From contig OY987271.1 in NCBI GenBank assembly GCA_963920665.1, forward strand, positions 13,457,350 to 13,521,349: DNA of 64,000 nt, in the 5' to 3' direction. Source of the DNA: Straminergon stramineum (taxonomy: Eukaryota; Streptophyta; Bryopsida; Hypnales; Calliergonaceae). Below, in pieces: positions 49,686 to 60,900 of the stretch (the stretch's first letter is position 1; each line of letters opens with the position of its first letter). A program made the translations under genes and the position numbers. The notes beneath the pieces are model-generated. The model saw nothing but the letters and a program-made list of their open reading frames with translations, was not told the origin of the DNA and ran no database searches.

Positions 49686-50926
49686 GTGAATTATGATATG
49701 CACAATTCTGACGAAGAAATATTTGAGACTCCTAATCAAAACAATGAAGACTTCGGAGTCAAGGATGGAGACATGTATGAGTTTCGATCAGATGAGGACG
49801 ATTGCAGGCTTGATGATGATGTACCTTCGATAGCTAGATTTGTGGATGGAATTGAATTCATGAATAGCAAAAATCTTCTACTAAACATGGAGGATACGTA
49901 TGTAGAGATAAAGGCGACCAATAGGACAACGGTTGCGAATGATGGGAGTCTTGAAAAAGATGAAGTGATTCCCATTTCTGATGCTCTATCCCCGATAATG
50001 GCGGTAGAAAAAAATGACCAACATGAAGACAAACGAGGATGTGAGGTGAATGTTCAGATGAATGTGTGCAATGCAATTAGTGCGTCAATATTGGTATCGA
50101 CAAGCAAGAAATGTGGGGAAGCAAATATTGGAAATGCCAAACCACACGAAGTACAAGACAATGTTGAAGCACATTTGATGGAGTCAGGCAGCCCAATTTT
50201 TATCAACAATGGTGTTGGTAAAATGCACCTCATGGAAGATTCTCCCGAACCACCACCAACGTAGCGCTCCTCCACGTGCACTATTTAAAACCGATGCCAC
50301 AACATTAGATGGTTCAAGGAAATCACGGCTTGAAAAAAAACATTTGTCTCCTATGAAAGAGATGGATTTCGGAGGCAATCCAAGTCGAATCATTTTATCA
50401 TGTACCGATGATGATGACAAGGATGAGACATTGGCTTCAATGTTTGTTCAACATCGGGCCATCCACCACGCCATTCCTTGAAATCATTAGGCCAAACATC
50501 GCAGTCTTTGAATGCAATGCAATTAATTATTCAAGGAGCGCCAAAAGCAGAGATATCAAAGGGTGAAGACTCCATCAAAGCTCATAAAAAAAGAATAATG
50601 CAACCCTTTGCTACCTCTCCAACCAAGAGACCAAATGTGGGTAGAACCCTACTTGATACCTATCAGGTTTCTTCAAAGAGAAAAATGAAAACAATTACTA
50701 GCCTTAAAAGGAAGGCGTTGGTAAGTCTATATTAAGAGCCAAAATGGAGAAGAAGACCGGTAGATCAATGAGATCATTGACATCTATACAAGTACAAGGA
50801 GTGAAAATTGTACAATCTTCATCAAACAACATGGAAGAGACATCTAGCAATGAAGATGACCGATGGGGAACTAGATGTGACAGTAGCGGGGCTAAGGTGA
50901 AAGGAGATAATGATTACAAGCCTTAG
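49686..50926 (+). pseudogene. Acidic C-terminal extension downstream of the hATC domain
   Basis: After a one-base shift near 49670 an open stretch rich in Asp, Glu, Ser and Asn runs to 50264. It continues, with changes of frame, through 50209-50481, 50478-50735 and 50744-50926. A GTAAGT near 50718 could be a splice donor. The composition is hydrophilic and disordered, with Lys/Arg patches (KRIMQPF, SSKRKMKT). It could be an unusual tail of the transposase or a separate small gene. I recognise no domain. Confidence 0.4.
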
Positions 50927-51384
50927 AGATTCAAGGGATGTAGGCTTAGGTGTTTAGGTGCTTATGATACATCGAGCATGTAATGGCAATTGATTATCTG
51001 AAGCTTTCATTGCAGTTGGAGTTTCCTTATTGATATTGAAAATATGATTATTTTTTTTTTAATTGCAAAACCAGGAAGAGGTCCCCCCAAAATTGATTGT
51101 GTTCCTCTTTCTTTGTATGAAGTAGGATACATTGCAAGATATATATATAATGCAACAATTTGGACTTCATGATTGTCATAGAATCATAGATTTGGTAGTT
51201 TTCAAGGTGAAGAGAATTTTGAATTTCTTTTTTAATTCTTTCCTTTGATAATTCATAATTGCAATTATAGTGTACAATTTCTTTGGTTGAGTACACTACA
51301 AAGGATAGTCCATAACTCCATATGTTATTATAAAAAGCATTCAAGGAATCAAGGTTTACTTGAAGCTTTGTATTAAAAAACTAG

Positions 51385-51527
51385 CCACTAGTCGTCCGCC
51401 CGACCGCATTTACCTAGGGTAAATTTGTAGAAGGCATTTTTTACCCACCGGAGATGCAGCATCCGTGGAGTCCAAACGTCCGGACGTCCGATTTTTGAAC
51501 GCGATTTTGCCTGGGACGCTCACTTTC
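51385..51527. repeat. Right subterminal CCGTCC/GGACGG-type cluster of the hAT
   Basis: This contains GTCGTCCGCCCGACCGC, CATCCGTGGAGTCC, CGTCCGGACGTCCG and GGACGCTC next to the right terminus. Like the left end it has a TTTACCC-type word and an AAAATCG (left) or CGATTTTG (right) word beside the cluster, so the two subterminal regions are related beyond the 10-bp repeat. Confidence 0.65.
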
Positions 51528-51537
51528 GTCAACCCTG
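51528..51537 (-). repeat. Right terminal inverted repeat of the giant hAT
   Basis: GTCAACCCTG, the exact inverse of the left end, followed by the target-site copy CAAGGATG at 51538-51545. Confidence 0.92.
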
Positions 51538-52557
51538 CAAGGATGGACAAAATTTAGAGAGGATGGTAAAAAATGTTAAAGAAAATGTCCTTTCCAATCC
51601 CTTTCCTACATTTGTCCATAACTTTTGATTTGAGGATCAAAATCTAAATCTAAAAAAAAAATTTGGAGATGAAAGTAACATTGATTTTCCAACTTTTATT
51701 AGTTTAGATTTTTTTGAAAAAAGTTAATCTTCTATACCTAAATGAGGTCTAAAATATTACTTGTAACATAATTCCTGCGTTTTACAAATCCCACATGGTT
51801 TGTCTTGCTTCCTACCACCCCACATGTATAAAATCCTTGTCATTTAACCTCATTCTACTACATTGAGTAGTTGGAAAGCCATGTGACACATGTGCCAAAT
51901 ATTATGGATGGTGTATGGTATTTGGTGTATGGTGTATTGCTTTGGAATTTTGAATTAACCCATATGTGATTGTAGAATGACTAATCTTTTTTGTGCACAT
52001 TGTTGTCACTTGTAAATGACAAGATAATGACGTCCCATATCCTCAAGGAGTGACCTAAATCCACATTACTTTAAAATGACTACAAAATAATTTGCCACGT
52101 GCCAATGCATTTGATTGACACAATCACTCCATCACAACTTTTAAATGACTACATAATGATTGTGACATGGCGATCCATGTTAGATTTGTGATGGGTCTAT
52201 CGTAATTAAAAAATGACTTCCTCATGATTGCCGACATGGCTAGGTCACTAAAGAATGACTAGTAAATGACTGGACACGTGGTTGACCGCAACCAATTAGC
52301 AATTGCCACATCATCCGATTAGGGCATGTGCCAAACACATGCCCTTTCCACCTTAACCTCCACATGTACTTCTATCATCCATTTCTACATCCAAGGCAGG
52401 AATGGATGGTGATAATACACTTATGGTCATTTACATGAATGACTTGTTTGAAATGACAACAAGACCCCCTAGTCATTTTGTAGTCAAAAATGTACGAAGT
52501 GACTACTATCTAGTCATTTTCTGCAGTCATTTTTTCACTCAGTTTTTTGTAGTGTTA

Positions 52558-55500
52558 AGAGCTTGTGATAAGTCATAGGCTTCTATTTGATTGAGTAGTC
52601 ATGTTAAGAAGATTAAAATATTTCTAAAATGGACTACAAAATAACATAATATAAAGGAAAAGGAAAAGGAAATTTTTTCAAGATCAACAGAGATCCACAA
52701 AAGTCAATTCAAAAAACCATCTAGCTTATCTGTGAAAGGACCTAGAAAGTCCCATAGATACTTAGAAATTCAAACTTGAATTTTCACATATTTTTTTATT
52801 TTAAATTTTTTAAAGCTTAATTTTTTAGTCCATTTTAAGTTTTTGTCAATTGTTAAATTACAATGTCTTTGCCACTTTGAAGGCAACATCTTGAAAGCTC
52901 AAAATACTCTATTTTTGAACTTTTTCTATTGAATTTCTCTAACTGTGAGCTTAAGAAGCAAACCAATTACACCATGATGTTTTTTACTATGTTGCCATTT
53001 TTCATGAAAAGTTTTTATTATTTTAAGAATTTTTATAATTACTAGTTTTTTTGAACAAAAAATTCTCTAAAAAGTTTTACAAAATTCAATTTCATATTTG
53101 TAATTATAAAAAAATGAGAATAAATTTTAGACATATATCACTACAAGTGATTTATTTTTAAATATGTGTTTTTAATGTAGAAATCTAATGAAGTTTGACC
53201 AAGTCTGAACATGAAATGTTCATCAAGTGGTTAATAATTAACCTGACCATACAAAACTCAAAAAAATAGGAACAACGATTTGGAAAGTGCATGTGGACTT
53301 GGAAAGCAAAAAACCTCTTTAGAATTCAAACAAAATTAAAAAGCCCATAACCTTTTGTAGCAAGAATGTCCTCTTCAAATGGACCAAACTCAAAATATAG
53401 TACAATGTATATTGAATCCAATTGTTCATATGCAATAGTCAATCGTGCATAAACTAACAAAACAAATGCATTAACAAAAAATGCTTGGTAACAAAGAAAA
53501 AAGAAATGCAAAATGGCATTACTTCCTAAAGCTTTTTTATATCCAATTGAAAATGTTTTTTGGGGTGTTTGGGGCATCCAAAGTGAAGTATTAGATTTTA
53601 TTTTTCTCTCGCATTTTTATTCTTAAGATTGGCAAATCAAAATGATGTTTTAGGGAATTAGATACTTGTAAAGATTCTACAATTGGTTAAATTTTTTTTT
53701 GTTTTGACTTTGAATTTTGACGGGTAGAGTAGAGTATTAGTTTGCTTTGAAAACTTGCATACTTCTTTCTAACTTGAGGTTCTAATCAAATTTGCAGTCT
53801 TTAGATTTTTTAGCAAAGTAGAATTTGAGTCATGGGTCTCAAAAGCTTGACAAAGCCACATAGTCCAAGCTTGGGCAATCTTGGAAAAATTATTGTGTAG
53901 CTCTTTGCTTGGTTATATTTCATACATCTATTACTTTTAGACTCCAATGGTTTTAGGCAAAACCCTCATACTAGTGAACATTAGTCCTTTGGTTATAAAT
54001 TCTAAAAAGTAGATACATTTTGATTTACAAACCTATTTTTAGAAGGTGCTATTTGGGGGAATTTCAAGAGTACTTTTTCATGTTGGACCAAAGATCTTTA
54101 GGGATTAAACCTATTAAAAAAAAGGATGAAAGCCAAATGGATGAGAAACCAATCTCTAGCTTATAGTATTCATCCAATGTTCAAAAATGTACACTCTAAT
54201 TTTTCTTATTATTTTTGGGAAGATTGATAATTGTCATGTAATCAAAATTCCAAATCATGATTGCATATTCTTTTAACAAGTAATATAGGCACAATTTTAA
54301 GTTCAATTTTACTTATGTATGGATTAATGTACACAATGGCTTTAACTCATTTTGGCAATATAGAATTAAATTTTTTTGCAATAGAGGTCATTTACTGTAA
54401 TCTTAGGTGCTTAAGGCTCTTGAAGTCAAATTTGCTTGAGTACATAATAGCTTCCTATTTTACAATTTTAAAAAAGAACTCTATTGCAAGTACTTCAAAT
54501 GATGTAGATTTACACCACATAGATTTTGTTGTTGAGATTTATCAATACACAAATCTCATTCATGAAGTCATCCCAATGTAATGATAGTTTCAATGAAGTG
54601 GTTGTTGTTTCTTATTTTTTTTCACTATGTTCACAACATTAGATGATCATGAAACTTGTGAAGCATATATCCAACATTGTGCTCTGCAAGAAATTCAAAT
54701 TACATAAGATATTCATAGAGTGAAGGACATCATTTGGGGCAAATGCACACTACATTGTACCAATATGGACTATTAGAGTTCTTATTTCAGTAGGGTTTTC
54801 TTTTAAACTCTTGTACTTTAAAAATATACAAGTCATAGAATATGTAAAAGGACACTTATTAATGATGTATACTTAAAGATCTATAATATAAAAAATAAAT
54901 CTTTGCAAAATTGTTTACACTCTATTTGGAAAGGACTTTGAAATGTATCTTTATATATTGTTAGAGTCCACAACATTAAAGATAAGGACTCATTGATGAT
55001 TGATCTATTAGGAATTCAAATATTTTGAAAAAGAAGGAATTATATTCAAATAGGTATATATGTAATCAAATGTTTTGGTTTGAAATATGTAGAGTTGTAT
55101 CTTTAGATTTGTAGAAATGGACTATTTTGTATCATTATTTTATTAGAAACAGTATTGATTTTTTGGGATATATTAAACATACTAAAAATCAACTTTACTT
55201 AAATCTTTTTTATGGAAATAATTGTAATAAGTATTTCTAAGGATGGTCTAATTTCATTAAGCTTAATTTTCATTATCTTCATTCCTACAATTTATTGAAA
55301 TAAATCAAAATTTGATGTCATCTTACATTTTTTTTTTGTATATATATACAAAAGAAATTTCAAGGAAATTTTTTCATCTTCTACTTGAACACACTATCAA
55401 GAAATTATAGGAAAAAAATCTAAAAATTTAGGAATTATATGCAAAAAAATAAAATGGACTTTTATGGATGTATTTTTGCCAACTTTGGTACAGTATAGTG

Positions 55501-57683
55501 TGCATTTGCCCTTTGAGATGATCAAAGAAAATGTTGACACTTTGGGCAAGAGACAAAAAACATTTGACCCTACTTTGTATGTTATAATCTCATAAAGTAG
55601 GCCCTTGCAAATCCTAAATTTTTTAACGGAAGTACATAAATGAGTGACAAAAAACATCTTACAATTCATTAATTCAAAAATTTCAAAAATTTGATCCACT
55701 GATCATTTTATCAAGAGAGGTCAATTTCAAGTCGTTTGAGCTTATAAACATGAAGGAGTTTTTAAGGGTTAAACTTCAAAAATTTGTAACTATTTCCAAA
55801 AAGGTCCAAAAAAAGTGAAATGACTCGAGTAATTGGAGTAGATGCCAACTCCATTTTTCTTTGATGAAAATTTACTGAAAAACATTTCAAGGTAGTTCAC
55901 TCCAATATGTGATCAACATGTAAACACACGCTCTATGGACCCACTACCTCACTATTTTGGATGGCTCATGCAACTTGTGGCTTTACCAATGCAAAACTCT
56001 TGCTCACAAATATCCATTTCAAATAATAGAAGTATTCACAAAACATAATAATCAAATGTGTTTGTTCTTGGCAAGGTTAGATTCTATAGTTTGGCTTATG
56101 GTATGAAATAGCCATTAGAGTGACACATGGTCAAAGGCTAATGGAAATATGATTATAATTGTTTGAATACAATTCTATATTATATAATTCTAAACTAATA
56201 TGTGTTTGTTATAATAATTCTAATATTAATGACCTATTCTCTTGATAAATAGTAAACCTTACATTCTTAGTGAATAAGAATTCTTGGCATAAGTTTAATG
56301 TCTTGTAGAAGAATGTCATTTCAAACTGAGAGTTGAAAATGAAGCAAGCAAAAATATATACTTTGTCAATTAGTTGGATAGGAATTTTATGCATTATGTC
56401 ATTCAACATTGTAAAGTTAGCACCAAGATCAGACTTGCAAACTTGATCTCTAGCAAGCATATTATGCTCAAATTAAAATTATGTATTTGTGATTGAAATG
56501 TATGAAGGTGCTTGAGCTCAAAGATTGTTACAAGAAACACATGTCATTTTCATCTAAGAACAACCTTTTTCAATGAGTACAATGATTTTTGGGAGAATTT
56601 TTTTTTAATGAAATAAAATATGGAAAGATTTTAAGGAATTCTAAATAGTATGTGGATGAAAGTTTAGGCCTAGAAAAATTTCTTTCTAAAAATTGTGCAC
56701 CAAAAAAGAGTGATGGAAAATGCCAGAAAAGTAGATACCTTCATGTTTGATTTTTAGGAAAATAGTCTAAAAATAAAATAAAATAAAATAAAACCTGACC
56801 ATTTTTTCTAATCTAAAGATGCTCTGTTTTAAATATTTGCATCTGTGGGTCAAAAATAGTACTCCCCCTCCCCCTTTTTCTAGAATGGCAAAGATAGACA
56901 TCGAACTGAGAATTTTCAAAAAATTGGAAAATAGATTTCTATTTTTTTTTAAACATTTTATTTCAACAACTACAACATGTACCTTCATTTCAAATTTCAT
57001 ACAAACAAATTTATGAGGCAAAAGTTACGAGCAAAAAAACAGAGGTTTCAAGCCAAAAGGACCAAAAAATGACCATTATTTCTTGCAATTACCCTTAAGG
57101 TAAGTGTCAAGGGGCAACAATTGTACTCATTGTATTTTCAAGTTGTTTCATCGAACAAGAGATAGAGCTCACTTTGTAAGTTCATATAAGCATATTGAGA
57201 ATATAATCCATATGAGGATGGTGAGGTACTCATTCCTGCTTGGCTTGGGTATGGCCAAGGTATCATAGAGTTAAGTTGATGATCAATAGTAGTAACCACT
57301 TTACATGATGTTGCTTACCCCTTAAAGGACAAATTGGTGACTATGAAAATCATTCATTTTGATACTGTGGGAATGACCAATTTACAAAAGCATTCATTGG
57401 AAATCAAACTACTGTAGAAAATCTCCCCTTTCTACACTAAATTTCAAGGATGAATAGTTGCAATATTGTCTCATAGAGAAAAATACTCTGTCATCCATTG
57501 GACACCAAATGTTTGTATTGACGTTTATGGGTTAAACAACAAAATTCCTAATCATATCTCGTTGCTATATTGATTGCTTGGAAACAATTATGGATACAAC
57601 CTATTGTGTCTCTCAAGTCCAAATCAATGACACTAAAGCAACAAATGCAAGAATTAAACCCAATCACATTGTAACTCAATGGA
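52558..57683. other. AT-rich stretch without a recognisable gene
   Basis: About 5 kb with no protein-like frame. The longest frames (54261-54581 plus, 55397-55699 minus) have the Phe/Ile/Lys/Leu composition expected of random AT-rich DNA. One dispersed-repeat copy is listed separately. Confidence 0.6.
56830..57110 (-). repeat. Dispersed repeat family, copy 2
   Basis: This is the reverse-strand partner of 6610-6885. It keeps the same blocks in the same order: ATTGCAAGAAA, GTAACTTTTGC, GAAATTTGAAATGAAGGTAC, GGGGGAGGGGGAGTA and CTATTTTTGACCCA. Confidence 0.65.
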
Positions 57684-57872
57684 TTATTTTTCCACAATAG
57701 TGATAGGTAGAGCAAAATGTTTGTACTTGGGACCAATAGCCAAGGATTTGAGCCACCTCTCTAATTTGAAACATCTTGAAATCACGTAGAAGTCCTTCAA
57801 CTCAAGAAGGCTCCCCCAAGAAACAACATAGCAACTCAATTCATGAAGGCTCGAGATATACAACCAAAGCAA
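57684..57872 (-). pseudogene. Possible leucine-rich-repeat remnant downstream of the NLR gene
   Basis: A minus-strand frame of 62 residues just downstream of the NLR stop contains LHELSCYVVSWGSLLELKDF and a RCFKLERWLKSL motif. Its spacing resembles the LRR ends of plant NLRs. It could be a leftover of an older 3' exon or of a neighbouring NLR. It has no near match to the 24-residue repeats of the gene itself. Confidence 0.3.
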
Positions 57873-57947
57873 GCTTATAATGAAGTCCTTGTTTCAATAA
57901 TAAACTAGTCATTTCTAAAAAAAAGTCCAGAGGGGCTCGAAATAGAA

Positions 57948-60900
57948 TCATAACATTGCAATAGAAGTCAACGGGTGGTCCCTATTGTGTTCTGCTTGAG
58001 GCAATTGAAGAACATCCCTTCGTTCATAGCATAATTCACAAAGATCAAATTGAGGGCATATGTCGCAATGCCAACACCTGGGAGATATCGCCTTCAAACC
58101 ACAACCATCACACATAGCTTGACCAGAAGAACAATAGCTTGTTGAATATTTACCATGATATAATCTTCCATCAGGAAGCAGAATTTTAGAGCAACCATGT
58201 TGTTGGAGCTTATGCAACAAAGAAACATTACATGTCTTCATCCACTCCAATTTGGAGCAACCTCGCAAATCCAAATAAGAGATACATTTATCAAGAGTAA
58301 ATAAACTAATTGATGTGCCAATGATGTTTGGAAGACTTGTGAGACACTCACAATTCTTCAAAGAAAGCGATGTTAGCTTCACCAACTTTCCAATGGAGTC
58401 TGGTAGACTTGTGAGCCCCTTGCAACCAGAAATATCAAGTGTGGACAAGTTGACTAACTTGCCAATAGAGTCTGGTAGACTTGTGAGCCCCTCGCAACCA
58501 GAAATATTAAGTGTGGATAAGTTGACTAACTTGTCAATGGAGGTTGGTAGACTTGTGAGCCCCTTGCAATAAGAAATATAAAGTGTGGACAAGTTGACTA
58601 ACTTGTCAATGGAGGCTGGTAGACTTGTGAGCCCCTCGCAACCAAAAATATAAAGTGTGGACAAGTTGACTAACTTACCAATCGAGTCTGGTAGACTTGT
58701 GAGCCCCTTGCAACCAAAAATATTAAGTGCAGACAAGTTGACTAACTTGCCAATAGAGTTTGGTAGACTTGTGAGCCCCTTGCAACTAGAAATATCAAGT
58801 GTGGACAAGTTGACTAAGTTGTCAATGGAGGCTGGTAGACTTGTGAGCCCCTTGCAATAAGAAATATTAAGTGTGGACAAGTTGACTAACTTGCCAATAG
58901 AGTTTGGTAGACTTGTGAGCCCCTCGCAACCAGAAATATTAAGTGTGGATAAGTTGACTAACTTGTCAATGGAGTCTGGTAGACTTGTGAGCCCCTTGCA
59001 ACCAGAAATATCAAGTGTAGACAAGTTGACTAACTTGTCAATGGACGCTGGTAGACTTGTGAGCCCCTCACAACCAGAAATATTAAGTGTGGATAAGTTG
59101 ACTAACTTGTCAATGGAGGTTGGTAGACTTGTGAGCCCCTTGCAATAAGAAATATTAAGTGTGAACAAGTTGACTAACTTGTCAATGGAGGCTGGTAGAC
59201 TTGTGAGCCCCTCGCAACAAGAAATATCAAGTGTGGACAACTTGACTAAGTTGTCAATGGAGTTTGGTAGACTTGTGAGCCCCTTGCAATAAGAAATATA
59301 AAGTGTGGACAAGTTGACTAACTTGTCAATGGACGCTGGTAGACTTGTGAGCCCCTCACAACCAGAAATATTAAGTGTGGATAAGTTGACTAACTTACCA
59401 ATCGAGTCTGGTAGACTTGTGAGCCCCTTGCAATAAGAAATATCAAGTGTGGACAACTTGACTGAGTTGTCAATGGAGTCTGGTAGACTTGTGAGCCCCT
59501 TGCAACCAGAAATATTAAGTGTAGACAAGTTGACTAACTTGTCAATGGAGGCTGGTAGACTTGTGAGCCCCTCGCAACCAGAAATATTAAGTGTAGACAA
59601 GTTGACTAACTTGCCAATGGAGGTTGGTAGACTTGTGAGCCCCTCGCAACAAGAAATATCAAGTGTGGACAACTTGACTAAGTTGTCAATGGAGTTTGGT
59701 AGACTTGTGAGCCCCTTGCAATAAGAAATATAAAGTGTGGACAAGTTGACTAACTTGTCAATGGAGGTTGGTAGACTTGTGAGCCCCTCGTAACCAGAAA
59801 TATGAAGTATGGATAAGTTGACTAACTTACCAATCGAGTCTGGTAGACTTGTGAGCCCCTTGCAATAAGAAATATCAAGTGTGGACAACTTGACTGAGTT
59901 GTCAATGGAGTCTGGTAGACTTGTGAGCCCCTTGCAACCAGAAATATCAAGTGTAGACAAGTTGACTAAATTGCCAATGGAAGCTGGTAGACTTGTGAGC
60001 CCCTCGCAATAAGAAATATTAAGTGTGGACAACTTGACTAAGTTGTCAATGGAGTCTGGTAGACTTGTGAGCCCCTTGCAACCAGAAATATCAAGTGTAG
60101 ACAAGTTGACTAACTTGTCAATGGAGGTTGGTAGACTTGTGAGCCCCTTGCAATAAGAAATATTAAGTGTGGACAAGTTGACTAAGTTGTCAATGGAGGC
60201 TGGTAGACTTGTGAGCCCCTTGCAATAAGAAATATAAAGTGTGGACAAGTTGACTAACTTGCCAATAGAGTTTGGTAGACTTGTGAGCCCCTCGCAACCA
60301 GAAATATAAAGTTTGGATAAGTTGACTAACTTGTCAATGGAGGTTGGTAGACTTGTGAGCCCCTTGCAACCAGAAATATTAAATGTAGACAAGTTGACTA
60401 ACTTGTCAATAGAAAGAGGTAGACTTGTAAGCCCCTGGCAATGAGAAATATCAAGTGTCGATAAGTTGACTAACTTGTCAATGGATATTGGTAGACTTGT
60501 GAGCCCCTCGCAACCAAAAATATAAAGTGTGGACAAGTTGACTAACTTACCAATCGAGTCTGGTAGACTTGTGAGCCCCTTGCAACCAAAAATATTAAGT
60601 GCAGACAAGTTGACTAACTTGCCAATAGAGTTTGGTAGACTTGTGAGCCCCTTGCAACTAGAAATATCAAGTGTGGATAAGTTGACTAACTTGTCAATAG
60701 AGTCTGGTAGACTTGTGAGCCCCTCGCAACCAGAAATATTAAATGTGGATAAGTTGACTAACTTGTTAATGGAGGTTGGTAGACTTGTGAGCCCCTTGCA
60801 ACCAGAAATATTTAGTGCGGACAAGTTGACTAAGTTGTCAATGGAGTCTGGTAGACTTGTGAGCCCCTCGCAACCAAAAATATAAAGTGTGGACAAGTTG

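Larger units (their letters stand above)
26807..51537. mobile_element. Giant 24.7-kb hAT transposon with cargo genes
   Basis: The ends are CAGGGTTGAC (26807) and its exact inverse GTCAACCCTG (ending 51537). CAAGGATG directly flanks both (26799-26806 and 51538-51545). A 10-bp inverted repeat beginning CAGGG with a perfect 8-bp duplication is diagnostic of hAT elements, and a DUF659/hATC transposase gene lies inside. Without the nested 4.7-kb solo-LTR-like copy the element is still about 20 kb, where autonomous plant hATs are usually a few kilobases. It holds four genes: two point left (28301-29785, 31324-32376) and two point right (38553-41936, 42905-50926). Confidence 0.9.
24719..52554. mobile_element. 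CACTA-2, CACTA transposon that received the giant hAT
   Basis: The left end is CACTACAAGAAAATGGGC at 24719 and the right end is the reverse complement of CACTACAAAAAACTGAG, finishing at 52554. TTA flanks both (24716-24718 and 52555-52557). Its own DNA is 24719-26798 and 51546-52554, about 3.1 kb. Both flanks have AATGACT/AGTCATT boxes, a different subterminal word from CACTA-1. No transposase gene is visible. The giant hAT lies entirely inside and splits it, so CACTA-2 is the older insertion. Confidence 0.85.
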
